Below, piece after piece: positions 1-8,862 of a DNA stretch of 64,000 nt. The stretch covers positions 1 through 64,000 of the forward strand of contig CAWFMC010000023.1 in NCBI GenBank assembly GCA_963816725.1, in the 5' to 3' direction. The DNA is from CAVSUB01 sp963816725. Its GTDB lineage: Bacteria > Acidobacteriota > Vicinamibacteria > Vicinamibacterales > 2-12-FULL-66-21. Position 1 is the stretch's first letter, and each line of letters begins with the position of its first letter. Position numbers and translations under genes: made by a program. The notes under the pieces were generated by a model. The model was given only the letters and a program-made list of their open reading frames with translations. It searched no databases and was not told where the DNA came from.

Positions 1-69
1 GCGCCCGCACCGCATGAGTCGCAACGACGGCCACCGAGGCCCGCTCGCCGTCAGAATCGTGGAGGATTC

Positions 70-1230
70 ATGAGAGTGGCCGTTTTCGCATTGCTCGTCG
101 CTACCGTGTCCGCTACGAGCGCCGCCCAGCCGGCGGCGCGCCCGCAGATGCCCGCCGCCGCCGCGAGCCAGCTCGGACGCGGATGGACCGCGCTCGGCAA
201 CCGGGAGCCAGCGCAAGCCATCGACCTGGCCGAGCAGATCCTGCACACGGACCCGGCGAATCACGACGCGCTGTCGCTGCTCGTCTCGGCGCAGGTCGGG
301 GCCGGGCGGCCGATCCCCGCGCTCGATGCCTACGACGCCTGGCTGTCGGCGAGCAAGCACGAGGACCCCTTCCTGCTGCAGCCGATCGCGTTCGGCGTGC
401 TGCGGCAGCTCGCCGGCAGTAAGGAGCCACGTGTCCGAGCCGCCGCCCTCGCCGCACTGGCGGAAGCCGGCGACGAGGACGGGCAGCGTCAGCTACAGGA
501 GCTGCTCGCCGAGCAGAACGCATCGCCCAGCCTCGACGCGGATCTCGCCGCCTCCGGCGATCAGGCGGCCATCGGACGGCTCGAGAAACAGATCGGTCCG
601 AACGGCGTCCGCGACAAGTCTTTCGCGATCGACGCGCTCGCCCGCGCTGGCGCGAAGTCTTCCGTCCAGTCGATCATTGCCGCGCTGGCCGACCCCGCAC
701 CCCCGACGCGCATGGCTGCCGCGAACGCGCTCGCGGAGCTCGACGCGACGGAGGCGATCCCCGCGCTCAAGACCGCGCTGCGCGATCCGGACCCGGCGGT
801 CCGCAACATGATTGGTGTGGCTCTCGCCCGGCTCGGTGACGAGAGCGGCGGCGTGACCATGGAGAGCCTGGCGCAAAGCCCGGTGGGCGAGCTGCGGCTG
901 CAGGCCGCGCAGGCGGCGGCACGACAGAACCCGCAGGGCTCATGGGCGGCCACTGCCGAAGGCCTGCTGAAGGATCCGGACCCGACGCTGCGGTTGAAGG
1001 CGATCCGCGTCCTGCTCGAATCCGGCCGTCAATCCGAGGCGTTGACCGCGGCGCTCGGCGCGGCGCTCAGCGACGACACGCCGGCGATGCGAACCGAAGC
1101 TGCGCGCCTGCTGCGCGAGGTCAGTCGGCAGCCGGGCGTCGAGAACACCGCTTACCTCCGCCGCCTGCTGCGCGACGCGGTTCCCGACGTGCAGATCGAA
1201 GCGGCGCGGGCGCTGGCCACCTTCCGCTGA
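70..1230 (+). CDS. Secreted HEAT-repeat protein
   Basis: 386 aa. Residues 1-19 form a cleavable signal peptide ending SATSAAQ, so the protein is exported. Residues 33-92 read like a TPR pair (LGRGWTALGNREPAQAIDLA). From about residue 115 to the end there is a ladder of HEAT-like helices with the usual P-x-VR-x-AAA pattern (PRVRAAALAALAEAG; DPDPAVRNMIGVALARLG; DPDPTLRLKAIRVLL; DAVPDVQIEAARAL). Such solenoids bind proteins and have no enzymatic residues; the partner is unknown. The ATG is preceded by GGAGG at 61-65. A hairpin with a pyrimidine-rich tail follows the stop, so it is probably transcribed alone or as the last gene of an operon beginning outside the window. Confidence 0.85.
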   Translation: MRVAVFALLVATVSATSAAQPAARPQMPAAAASQLGRGWTALGNREPAQAIDLAEQILHTDPANHDALSLLVSAQVGAGRPIPALDAYDAWLSASKHEDPFLLQPIAFGVLRQLAGSKEPRVRAAALAALAEAGDEDGQRQLQELLAEQNASPSLDADLAASGDQAAIGRLEKQIGPNGVRDKSFAIDALARAGAKSSVQSIIAALADPAPPTRMAAANALAELDATEAIPALKTALRDPDPAVRNMIGVALARLGDESGGVTMESLAQSPVGELRLQAAQAAARQNPQGSWAATAEGLLKDPDPTLRLKAIRVLLESGRQSEALTAALGAALSDDTPAMRTEAARLLREVSRQPGVENTAYLRRLLRDAVPDVQIEAARALATFR

Positions 1231-1237
1231 CGTTTTT

Positions 1238-1267
1238 GGCAGAGTCGGATCTGCCGTTTCTTCCTTT
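1238..1267 (+). terminator. Probable intrinsic terminator after the HEAT-repeat gene
   Basis: A GGCAGA stem (1238-1243), six-base loop and TCTGCC (1250-1255) are followed by GTTTCTTCCTTT. It starts 8 bases after the stop codon. The stem is short, so this is a moderate call. Confidence 0.45.
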
Positions 1268-1369
1268 ACTCCGCCCCAGGGGTTTCGCTACCCTATTGGC
1301 GCTTCCCCCATCTCCCGATAGTCGGCATAGCTCCGGCTGTCTTGAATTCTTTGCAAGGGGTTTTCTCTG

Positions 1370-3349
1370 ATGGTTCGAACCACCCGGGCCGTGGCGGTTG
1401 TCTGCCTGGCCGCCCTCCTGACGCCAGTCGTTGCCCGTGCGCAGGCCGTTCGGCTCGGCCCCACATTCAGTCTTGGCGGCACAACCAGTCCAGTCGACCA
1501 ACCGGACGTCGCGCACGATCCTGTCCACAACCTGTATTTGCAGGTCGCGGGCAAGGCCTTCATCGACGCGCATCTGGTCAATTCCGGGGGAGCGGTGGTC
1601 GCGGCCTTCCGGGTCAACACCACCGGGGAGTATGCGCAGAGCCCGCGGGTGGTGTTCAGCCCGGACATCCCGGGCGGCGGCGGATACCTCGTGACCTGGC
1701 ACTCGACCCTCGGGCCCTTCACGCGCGTGCGGGGCCGCCTCTTCCGGTTCGACGGCGTGGGGCTCACCAACGACTTCGACATCAGCACGTCGGCGGTGTC
1801 GGCGGGAACGAGCACGAATTGGACGATGGGCACCGGTCTCGCGTACGCGACCGGAAGCCGCGAGTTCCTGGTCGCGTGGATGGGCAACTACACCACGACC
1901 AACGACGTGTTCTATCAGCGCGTGTCGCCGTCCGCCGTGCTGCTCGGCGCGAACACGCTGGTCTCTCCGGGAACCCCCGACTGGGACCGTGACCCGAGCG
2001 TCGCCTACAACCCGAACACCGACGAGTTCCTCGTCGCCTTCGCGTCGTACAGCGACGGCGGTCGCTACGGCTACGTCGGCGCCCGCCGGGTCAAGGCGGG
2101 CAGCGGCGCGATGGGCCCGCAGATCAACTACGGGGCCGCGGTATCGACGTACGTGCCGTCCGTCAGCTACAACGCGGCCAGCGGCCAGTACCTGCTGGCC
2201 TGGTACAACCGGTCGGCCAGCGGCGCCGCGGTTTACGGGGCCAATCTGGACTCCGCCGCCAACGTGATCGGCGGCATCCGGGTGCTCTCGCCCTTCTACG
2301 CCGCCTACGATGCGCTGGACATCGACTACAACCCGGCGTCGGGCCAGAGCCTGCTCGTGACCCACGGCGGCGGCGCCGCGAGCTGGGAGGACGCCGGCGT
2401 CACCATCCTCGCGAATGGCGCGCCCTACGACAACGGCTTCATTCTCACCAACACCACGGACGCCCGGGCGCTGCGCTCCAACCCGGCCGCCAACGACGGA
2501 AACTTCAACCCGCGCGTCGCCGCCAGCACCAACGAGAAAAAGTGGCTGATGGTGACCTCGAGCGTGTTCGCCGCGACCCATGCCCAGTTCGCGGCGAGCG
2601 GTGCGACCGGCGGTCCAGTTATCAACAACCCCACGCCGCGGCCGCTGATGTCGCTCGACGTGCCCAACGCCAACTCCTCCGTGCAGCCCTCCTTCGCGGT
2701 CGCGGGCTGGGCGCTCGACGCCGGCTCCGCATCGGGCACCGGGGTGGATGCGGTCCACGTCTGGGCTTTCCCGACCAGCGGGGCCGCGCCGATCTTCCTC
2801 GGCGCGGCATCGCTCGGGGTCAGCCGCCCCGACCTCGGCGCCTACCTCGGCGACGGCCGGTTCTCGGCCAGCGGCTTTGGTCTTTCCGCGACGCTCCCGC
2901 CCGGCGTCTACGACGTCCGCGCCTACGCGTTCAGCACCGTCGCCGGCGGGTTCAACAACAGCGCCACCACCCGGATCACGGTGACCCAGCCAAGCTCGCT
3001 GCCGCGGATGTACGTCGACACACCGGCCCAGAATCAAACCATCACGCAGAACGTCAGCATTTCCGGCTGGGCCATCGATCAGGCCTCGGCGTCTGGACCC
3101 GGCATCGAAGCGATTCACGTGTGGGCCTATCCGACGTCCGGCGCGGCGCCCGTGTTCGTCGGCGCCGCGTATCCCGGCTTCATGCGCCAGGACATCGCCA
3201 ACTACTTTGGCGCGGCCCGCTTCGCGCCATCCGGCTTCTGGGTGAGCGGCGCGCTGCCGCCCGGCGATTACAACCTGGTGGTGTTCGCCTTCAGCTCGCT
3301 GACCCGCACCTTCAACCAGGCGATGACCATCCACGTGCGCGTGGTCTGA
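1370..3349 (+). CDS. Secreted protein with two C-terminal GWAxD repeats
   Basis: 659 aa with a signal peptide (residues 1-25, ending VVARAQ). The N-terminal 400 residues contain repeated beta-strand segments of the type YNPxxDEFLVAF and YNPASGQSLLV, suggesting a beta-propeller-like fold. Two homologous repeats of about 115 residues follow, roughly 421-538 and 543-659. Each has an SGWA-(L/I)D core, an HVWA(F/Y)PTSGAAP segment and a C-terminal LPPG-x-Y strand. The related GWAMD motif occurs in the next gene, so the two may work together at the cell surface. There is no PEP-CTERM, LPXTG or obvious Por tail. Function unknown; an adhesive or carbohydrate-binding role is only a guess. The ATG follows an AAGGGG-like Shine-Dalgarno. 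Confidence 0.85.
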   Translation: MVRTTRAVAVVCLAALLTPVVARAQAVRLGPTFSLGGTTSPVDQPDVAHDPVHNLYLQVAGKAFIDAHLVNSGGAVVAAFRVNTTGEYAQSPRVVFSPDIPGGGGYLVTWHSTLGPFTRVRGRLFRFDGVGLTNDFDISTSAVSAGTSTNWTMGTGLAYATGSREFLVAWMGNYTTTNDVFYQRVSPSAVLLGANTLVSPGTPDWDRDPSVAYNPNTDEFLVAFASYSDGGRYGYVGARRVKAGSGAMGPQINYGAAVSTYVPSVSYNAASGQYLLAWYNRSASGAAVYGANLDSAANVIGGIRVLSPFYAAYDALDIDYNPASGQSLLVTHGGGAASWEDAGVTILANGAPYDNGFILTNTTDARALRSNPAANDGNFNPRVAASTNEKKWLMVTSSVFAATHAQFAASGATGGPVINNPTPRPLMSLDVPNANSSVQPSFAVAGWALDAGSASGTGVDAVHVWAFPTSGAAPIFLGAASLGVSRPDLGAYLGDGRFSASGFGLSATLPPGVYDVRAYAFSTVAGGFNNSATTRITVTQPSSLPRMYVDTPAQNQTITQNVSISGWAIDQASASGPGIEAIHVWAYPTSGAAPVFVGAAYPGFMRQDIANYFGAARFAPSGFWVSGALPPGDYNLVVFAFSSLTRTFNQAMTIHVRVV

Positions 3350-3383
3350 CCCTCGACTGCACGGCTCGCGACCGGCTCACACC

Positions 3384-3397
3384 CGGCTCGCGAGCCG
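3384..3397. terminator. Perfect 14-bp palindrome after the GWAxD-repeat gene
   Basis: CGGCTCGCGAGCCG is perfectly self-complementary and lies 35 bases after the stop. It has no U-tract; a second palindrome (GGCCGATCGGCC) lies about 40 bases further on. It may stop transcription or protect a 3' end, with low certainty. Confidence 0.3.
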
Positions 3398-3568
3398 CAT
3401 CGTCCTCCCTTCCATTACCCGCTGCCAGATCTGTCGGCCGATCGGCCATTTCCATCGCAAGCTGCAATCCGCGCCTCGATTTTGTGATCGGACCCGCGTG
3501 CCAAATGTGTCATTCGGCGGAAATCCCGCCTGATCCGTCGCGGTACGTCCGTTGCCCGATGACCGGGC

Positions 3569-5428
3569 ATGGTGATCCGCTCTCGAGTGCTGTGGGCTGT
3601 TCTGCTGATCCTCGTCGCGACGACAGCCGCGCGGGCCGAGTCCGTGACCGTCGCGTGGGACGCGAACCAGGAATCCGATCTCGCTGGCTATCTCGTCGCG
3701 TGGGGCCGCTCGTCGGGTGCGACCGAGGCCACGGTCGACGTCGGTATGGCCAGGACCTGGACGCTGACCGCGGCGGTCCCCGGCAACACCTACTACTTCC
3801 GCGTCTACGCCTACAACACCGGCGGCGAGCAGAGCCCGCCGTCCGCCGAAATCTCCGTCACGGTTCGGGGACCGAGCGGGCCGCGCTTCACCATCAATCG
3901 CGGCCAATTGAACTTCGCCGCGGTCAAGAACGGGACGGCCACGATCTCGATGACCCCGGCGCAGACGTTGACCCTCGCGCAGAATGGCGCGACGCCAATC
4001 GCCTGGACGGCCGAAACCGCGGCAAGCTGGTTACGGGTGACGCCGGCGAGCGGCACGGGAACCGGCACGCTGACCGTGCAACTCGCCGCGACCCTGCCCG
4101 CGCCCGGCATCTACGACGCCGTGGTCACCGTAACGTCCGTCGACACCGCGGTGCAGGTGCCGGTCCGCCTGCACGTTTACGCCAAGGGCACCAGCACGCT
4201 GCCGTTCGGCGGGTTCGACACGCCCGTCGACGGCACGGTTGACGTCAGCGGCGCGATCCCGGTCACCGGGTGGGCGATGGATGACGTGCAGGTGCTGCAG
4301 GTGCAGATCTACCGTGACCCGGTGCTCAGCGAACAGGGCCTGATCTACCTCGGCGACGCCACGTTCGTGTCTGGCGCGCGACCCGACGTCGAGTCGGGCT
4401 ATTCGCAAATGCCGGCGGCGGACCGCGGCGGCTGGGGCTTCATGCTGCTCACCAACATGCTGCCCGACGTTCCCCGTGGGCAGGCGACCGGCGGCAACGG
4501 CACCTTCAAGCTGCACGCCTACGCGATCGACGCCGAAGGACAGGCCGTGGAGCTCGGCACGAAGACCATCGCGGTGAACAACCTCACCGCGCAGAAGCCG
4601 TTCGGGACCATCGATACGCCGTCGCAGGGCGGCACCGTGTCGGGCAATGCCTACGTGAACTTCGGCTGGGCCATCGCGCCGAAGGGGGAAATCCCGAAGG
4701 ACGGATCGACGATGGCCGTGCTCGTGGACGGCGTCGTGGTCGGCCACCCGACCTACAACAACCCGCGCTCGGACATCGCGTCCGCGTTCCCCGGCTACGC
4801 CAACTCGCAAGGCCCGATTGCCTTCTTCATCCTCGATACGACGACGCTGACGAACGGGATGCACAGCATTTCGTGGGTGGTCACGGACAACACCGGCAAC
4901 ACGTCGGGCCTCGGCAGCCGGTTCTTCAACGTGCTCAACACCTCGGCGGCAACCGTTCGGCAGGCGGCCGAGCGCGCCGCGATGACCGCCGCCGTGACCC
5001 GCGCCGGCGGGGTCACGGTCAGCGCCGAGACCCTGGCCGCGCTGCCGGTCGAGAACGCGGCCGTCGAGGTATCGCGCGTCGCCGAGACCGACACCACCCC
5101 GCAGCTCGTGATGCCGGAGTGGAGCGGTGAGATCCGCCTCCGCAGCCGCCAGGCCGAACCGATCGCCATCAACCTGGCGAGCGAGTGGGACACGCTCGGC
5201 GGTGTCTACCAGGGCTTCCTGGCGGTCAACGGCGAGTTGCGCCCGCTTCCTCCGGGCTCGACTCTCGACGCCACGCAGGGGACCTTCACGTGGGAACCGG
5301 GTGCCGGGTTCATCGGCACCTATCGCCTGGTCTTCGTGCGCACCCTCTCCAACGGGGTCAAGACCAAGGTGCCGGTCCGCGTCAACATCGCGCCGAAGTT
5401 CGACCGCGCGGGTCAGAACCGTCAGTAG
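3569..5428 (+). CDS. Secreted FnIII / BACON-like / Ig-like protein
   Basis: 619 aa. Residues 1-23 form a signal peptide. Residues 24-110 look like a fibronectin type III domain (SVTVAWDANQESDLAGYLVAW; YYFRVYAYNTGGEQSPPS). Residues 112-205 resemble a BACON-type all-beta domain (SWLRVTPASGTGTGTLTV). Residues 210-455 hold two Ig-like segments with the FDTPVDGTV and GWAMD or GWAIA motifs shared with the preceding protein. The rest is another beta-rich region (TLDATQGTFTWEPGAGFIGTY). No catalytic motif is visible. These domains are typical of extracellular adhesive or carbohydrate-binding proteins. The start is uncertain: a hairpin GCCCG-ATGAC-CGGGC (3554-3568) abuts the ATG and no Shine-Dalgarno is seen. 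Confidence 0.82.
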   Translation: MVIRSRVLWAVLLILVATTAARAESVTVAWDANQESDLAGYLVAWGRSSGATEATVDVGMARTWTLTAAVPGNTYYFRVYAYNTGGEQSPPSAEISVTVRGPSGPRFTINRGQLNFAAVKNGTATISMTPAQTLTLAQNGATPIAWTAETAASWLRVTPASGTGTGTLTVQLAATLPAPGIYDAVVTVTSVDTAVQVPVRLHVYAKGTSTLPFGGFDTPVDGTVDVSGAIPVTGWAMDDVQVLQVQIYRDPVLSEQGLIYLGDATFVSGARPDVESGYSQMPAADRGGWGFMLLTNMLPDVPRGQATGGNGTFKLHAYAIDAEGQAVELGTKTIAVNNLTAQKPFGTIDTPSQGGTVSGNAYVNFGWAIAPKGEIPKDGSTMAVLVDGVVVGHPTYNNPRSDIASAFPGYANSQGPIAFFILDTTTLTNGMHSISWVVTDNTGNTSGLGSRFFNVLNTSAATVRQAAERAAMTAAVTRAGGVTVSAETLAALPVENAAVEVSRVAETDTTPQLVMPEWSGEIRLRSRQAEPIAINLASEWDTLGGVYQGFLAVNGELRPLPPGSTLDATQGTFTWEPGAGFIGTYRLVFVRTLSNGVKTKVPVRVNIAPKFDRAGQNRQ

Positions 5429-5454
5429 TAACCGCGCGGCCGGCGCGGACCGTT

Positions 5455-5463
5455 TGTTATGAT
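5455..5463 (+). promoter_or_regulatory. Extended -10 promoter, possible leaderless start
   Basis: TGTTATGAT is an extended -10 (TG, one base, TATGAT) ending 6 bases before the GTG of the next gene. Transcription would begin at or next to the start codon. Confidence 0.4.
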
Positions 5464-5469
5464 CCGGGG

Positions 5470-6366
5470 GTGAGTGGTCCGCCAGACGACGCGCCGCTGG
5501 CGGTGATCGTCGTCAACTACCAGAGCTACGACGAGCTGCGCGACTGTTTGACGTCGCTCCGCGCCGCCGGCGACCATCACCGGGTGATCGTCGTCGATCA
5601 CGCCAGCGAAGCGGCCGCGGCTGACGCGCTCACCACGGCATTTCCCGAAGTCCTGTTCCTGCCGGTCGCGGCCAACGAAGGGTTCGCCGCCGGCGTCAAT
5701 CGCGGGGCCCGCGCCGCTGCGGGATCTCCGTTCATCCTGTTGCTCAATCCCGACTGCGTCGTGCAGCCCGCGACGTGCGACACACTGCTCGCGTGGATGC
5801 GCGCGCATCCGGGCGTCGGCGCCGCCGGCCCGCGCATTCACAACGCCGACGGCACGCTCCAGCCGACCGCCCGCAAGTTCCCCGATTTCACGACCGGGAT
5901 CGCCGGGCGCAGCTCCTGGCTGACGCGCGTGCTGCCGAAGAATCCGCTGTCGCGGCACAATCTCCTCGGCCGCGAGGACGCAGACGAGGCGCTCGACGTC
6001 GACTGGGTCTCAGGCGCGTGCCTGATCGCCCGGCGCGACGCGTTCGAGTCGATCGGCGGGATGGACGAAGGGTTCTTCCTCTACTGGGAGGACGCCGACT
6101 TCTGCCGTCGTCTGCACCACGCCGGCTGGCGGATCGTCTACCTGCCGGCGGCGACAATCACCCACGTCGGCGGCCGCAGCAGCCGGCACAGCAAGCACGC
6201 CTCGCTGGAGGCCTTCCACCGCAGCGCGTTCCGCTTGTACTGGAAGCACGCCAGCTCGCCGGCGCGCCTGCTCGCGCCGCTGGTATTCGGGGCGCTGCGC
6301 GTGCGGCTGATGGTGATGAAGCAGATCGTCCGACGGCGTGCCAGTACGGCGCACCGCACCGTGTGA
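5470..6366 (+). CDS. GT2 glycosyltransferase, rhamnosyltransferase-like
   Basis: 298 aa from a GTG start. The family 2 fold is clear: AVIVVNYQSYDELRDCL at the N-terminus, the nucleotide-sugar motif NEGFAAGVNRGARAA, and LLLNPDC for the metal-binding Asp. The acceptor side has GMDEGFFLYWEDADFCRRL and the HVGG strand characteristic of WbbL-type rhamnosyl and related sugar transferases. It should act on the inner membrane's cytoplasmic face, adding a sugar to a lipid-linked glycan. The dTDP-rhamnose genes beside it make rhamnose a plausible donor sugar. The open frame runs further upstream, but homology to GT2 begins just after this GTG. It converges with rfbD. Confidence 0.88.
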   Translation: MSGPPDDAPLAVIVVNYQSYDELRDCLTSLRAAGDHHRVIVVDHASEAAAADALTTAFPEVLFLPVAANEGFAAGVNRGARAAAGSPFILLLNPDCVVQPATCDTLLAWMRAHPGVGAAGPRIHNADGTLQPTARKFPDFTTGIAGRSSWLTRVLPKNPLSRHNLLGREDADEALDVDWVSGACLIARRDAFESIGGMDEGFFLYWEDADFCRRLHHAGWRIVYLPAATITHVGGRSSRHSKHASLEAFHRSAFRLYWKHASSPARLLAPLVFGALRVRLMVMKQIVRRRASTAHRTV

Positions 6367-6453
6367 GCGGGTGCCTCCCGCGCTTTGTTCCTGCCGCCCA
6401 GATCGACGGTCGACACTCGGAATGGATGGACCGCGGCGTCTTTGATGACGTCG

Positions 6454-6475
6454 AGGGCTGGCGACCGTCAGCCCT
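6454..6475. terminator. Hairpin between converging glycosyltransferase and rfbD
   Basis: AGGGCTG (6454-6460), an eight-base loop and CAGCCCT (6469-6475) form a hairpin overlapping the rfbD stop. It may act as a bidirectional stop. There is no U-tract. Confidence 0.3.
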
Positions 6476-7319
6476 GACGGGCGGTGGCAACGGCGACGTA
6501 GCGCGCGAGCGCGTCCTGCCACGACGGCAGCGTAAAACCTGCCGCCGCCAGCTTGGCGTTCGAGAGCGCGCAATAGAGCGGACGGCGCGCGACGAGCTTC
6601 ACGTCCGCGAGCTTTACCGACACGATGTCGGCTTCGCGGCCGAGCAGCCGCGCGACTTCCTCCGCGATCCCCAACCAGGTCGTGACACCACTGTTGACGC
6701 AGTGGTAGAGACCAGCCGGCGGCCGGCGCGCGAGGATGCCCTCCGTGACCGACACGACGTCCTCGACGTAGCTCGGGGTCACCGTGCGATCGCCGAACAC
6801 CCGCGTCGGGTGGCCGCCCTGAATCGACGCCAGGATCTTGTCGATGCTGCTCTTCGCGCGCGGACCGCCGAACAGGCTCTCGACGCGCAGGACGTAGGCC
6901 TCGGGTGCTTCGGCGGCGAACCACTCGCCCAGCAGCTTCGACGAACCGTAGGTGCTCATCGGCGCCGGCTGATCGGTCTCGACGTACGGCCTGTCGTGTG
7001 TGCCGTCGAACACGAAGTCGGTGCTGAAATGAATGAAGGCCGCACCGGCAGCCTTCGCCGCCCGAGCCAGATGGAGCACGCCGAAGGCGTTGCCGAGGAG
7101 CGCGCCGGTGGCGTCCGTCTCGGCTCCGTCGACGTCGTTGTAGGCGGCGCAGTTGACGATTGCGTCAGGCCGGGCGGCGGCGACGGCTTCCTGGACCGCG
7201 GCCTGATCGCCGATATCCAGCTGGGTGCGCGTGAAGGGCACGATTGTGTCGCTGCCGGCGCGCTGTGCCAGCGCCGATCCGAGCTGCCCGGCGGCACCGG
7301 TGACCATGATGCGCATCAT
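6468..7319 (-). CDS. rfbD: dTDP-4-dehydrorhamnose reductase
   Basis: 283 aa, the normal length. It is an NADPH-dependent extended SDR catalysing the last step of dTDP-L-rhamnose synthesis. The dinucleotide motif is VTGAAGQLGSAL at the N-terminus; IHFSTDFVFDG and YGSSKLLGE carry the Thr/Tyr/Lys catalytic set; LRVESLFGG and the SYVEDV segment are typical of RfbD. Two ATG codons in tandem give MMRIMVTG. It lies 10 bases after rfbC in an rfbA-rfbC-rfbD operon read on the minus strand. No rfbB is present in the window. Confidence 0.93.
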   Translation of the reverse strand: MMRIMVTGAAGQLGSALAQRAGSDTIVPFTRTQLDIGDQAAVQEAVAAARPDAIVNCAAYNDVDGAETDATGALLGNAFGVLHLARAAKAAGAAFIHFSTDFVFDGTHDRPYVETDQPAPMSTYGSSKLLGEWFAAEAPEAYVLRVESLFGGPRAKSSIDKILASIQGGHPTRVFGDRTVTPSYVEDVVSVTEGILARRPPAGLYHCVNSGVTTWLGIAEEVARLLGREADIVSVKLADVKLVARRPLYCALSNAKLAAAGFTLPSWQDALARYVAVATARQG

Positions 7320-7329
7320 CGGTCAGGGG

Positions 7330-7896
7330 TCAACGCGCACCTGACCAGTGCGGCAGGATGGGGAGCGCGGCGCTGAGCGTCGGCAGCTGCGCGTCGCGCC
7401 CCGAGAGCAGCGGCGCGGTGACCGGCCACTTGATCCCTATTTCCGGGCTGTTCCAGGCGATGCCGATCTCCTGCGACTTGTCGTACAGGGCGGTGCACTT
7501 GTACTCGACCTCCGCCACGGGCGTCTCGACGCAGAAACCGTGCGCGAACCCGGGCGGAATGTAGCACTGGCGGAAATTGTCGGCCGAGAGCGTGACCCCC
7601 ACCCACTTCCCGAAGGTCGGCGAGCCGCGCCGGACGTCCACCGCGACGTCGAAGATCGCCCCGACCACTACCCGAACCAGCTTGCCCATTGGCGCTCCGA
7701 GCTGCAGGTGCAGGCCGCGCAACGTGCCGGCCACCGAGCGCGAGTGGTTGTCCTGCACGAACGGCAGGTCGATGCCGCCGTCCCGGTATTTGCTGCTGGA
7801 GAAGGTTTCCAGGAAGAAGCCGCGTTCGTCCCGGTAGACGTCGGGATCGATGATCAGGACCTCGGGGAGGTCGGTCGGCGTGAAACGCACCGTCAC
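7330..7896 (-). CDS. rfbC: dTDP-4-dehydrorhamnose 3,5-epimerase
   Basis: 188 aa cupin-fold epimerase that inverts C3 and C5 of dTDP-4-keto-6-deoxyglucose. Diagnostic segments are DERGFFLETF, FVQDNHSRSVAGTLRGLH (catalytic His) and PPGFAHGFCV. The start is GTG and overlaps the rfbA stop as GTGA, so translation is coupled to rfbA. Confidence 0.94.
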   Translation of the reverse strand: MTVRFTPTDLPEVLIIDPDVYRDERGFFLETFSSSKYRDGGIDLPFVQDNHSRSVAGTLRGLHLQLGAPMGKLVRVVVGAIFDVAVDVRRGSPTFGKWVGVTLSADNFRQCYIPPGFAHGFCVETPVAEVEYKCTALYDKSQEIGIAWNSPEIGIKWPVTAPLLSGRDAQLPTLSAALPILPHWSGAR

Positions 7897-8765
7897 GACT
7901 CCTGTTCGAGCACCTGCAAGAGGTATTGGCCGTAGGCGCTCGACTTCATGGCCCGGGCCAGGCGCTGCACCTCCTCGCCGCCGATGTAGCCGAGCCGGAA
8001 GGCAATCTCCTCGAGGCAGGCGACCATCAGGCCCTGGCGTTCTTCAATCGCCTGAATGAAGTTCGAGGCCTGGATGAGAGATTCGTGGGTTCCGGTGTCG
8101 AGCCACGCGGTGCCGCGTGGCAGCTTCTCGACATAGAGCTGCGCGCGATCGAGATACAAGCGGTTGATGTCGGTGATCTCGAGCTCGCCGCGTGGCGATG
8201 GGCTGAGGCCGGCCGCCATGTCGAGCACCTGGTTGTCGTAGAAGTACAGGCCGGTGACGGCGTAGTTGGAGCGGGGGCGGGCCGGCTTTTCTTCGAGGCT
8301 GACGGCGTTACCGGCGTCGTCGAATTCGACCACGCCGTAGCGCTCCGGGTCGCGAACCTGGTAGCCGAACACGGTCGCGCCGGTCTCGCGCGTCGTCGCG
8401 ATGCGCAGGACGTCTGAGAAATGCGCGCCGTAGAAGATGTTGTCACCGAGCGCCAGGGCGACACGGTCGTCGCCGACGAAGTCGCGGCCGATGATGAACG
8501 CCTGGGCCAGCCCTTCGGGCTTGGGCTGGGCGGCGTACGAAATCTGCAGGCCGAGCTCCGCGCCGTCGCCGAGCAGCCGGCGGAAGCCGTCCTGTTCGGT
8601 GGGCGTGGTGATCATGAGGATGGTGCGGATCCCGGCCAGCATCAACGCCGACAGCGGGTAGTACACCATCGGCTTGTTGTAGATCGGCAGCAGCTGCTTG
8701 CTGACGGCGCGGGTGACCGGATGGAGGCGCGTGCCGGAACCGCCGGCAAGAACGATCCCCTTCAT
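7893..8765 (-). CDS. rfbA: Glucose-1-phosphate thymidylyltransferase
   Basis: 290 aa, full length. It makes dTDP-glucose from dTTP and glucose-1-phosphate, the first step toward dTDP-rhamnose. The signature is intact: GGSGTRLHPVTRAVSKQLLP at the N-terminus, IYNKPMVYYPLS, ALGDNIFYG (metal and substrate binding), EEKPARPRSNYAVTGLYFYD and AWLDTGTHESL. First gene of the rfbACD operon; the downstream rfbC starts inside its stop codon. Confidence 0.95.
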   Translation of the reverse strand: MKGIVLAGGSGTRLHPVTRAVSKQLLPIYNKPMVYYPLSALMLAGIRTILMITTPTEQDGFRRLLGDGAELGLQISYAAQPKPEGLAQAFIIGRDFVGDDRVALALGDNIFYGAHFSDVLRIATTRETGATVFGYQVRDPERYGVVEFDDAGNAVSLEEKPARPRSNYAVTGLYFYDNQVLDMAAGLSPSPRGELEITDINRLYLDRAQLYVEKLPRGTAWLDTGTHESLIQASNFIQAIEERQGLMVACLEEIAFRLGYIGGEEVQRLARAMKSSAYGQYLLQVLEQES

Positions 8766-8862
8766 CGCGCTCGAGGGTGACGCCTCGCGGCGGGCCGGCA
8801 GGTACGGCGATCGGAGGTGAGCGGAGATTGTCGAACGATCGGCGCGGCCATGCCCGGTGTGG

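Noticed and set aside
1121..3334. 737-residue open frame antisense to the GWAxD-repeat gene
   Set aside because: Arg/Gly/Ala-biased shadow of a GC-rich gene; no domain or start signal. Similar long antisense frames occur opposite most genes.
3480..3568. c-di-GMP riboswitch upstream of the FnIII/BACON gene
   Set aside because: The conserved GEMM core sequences are absent.
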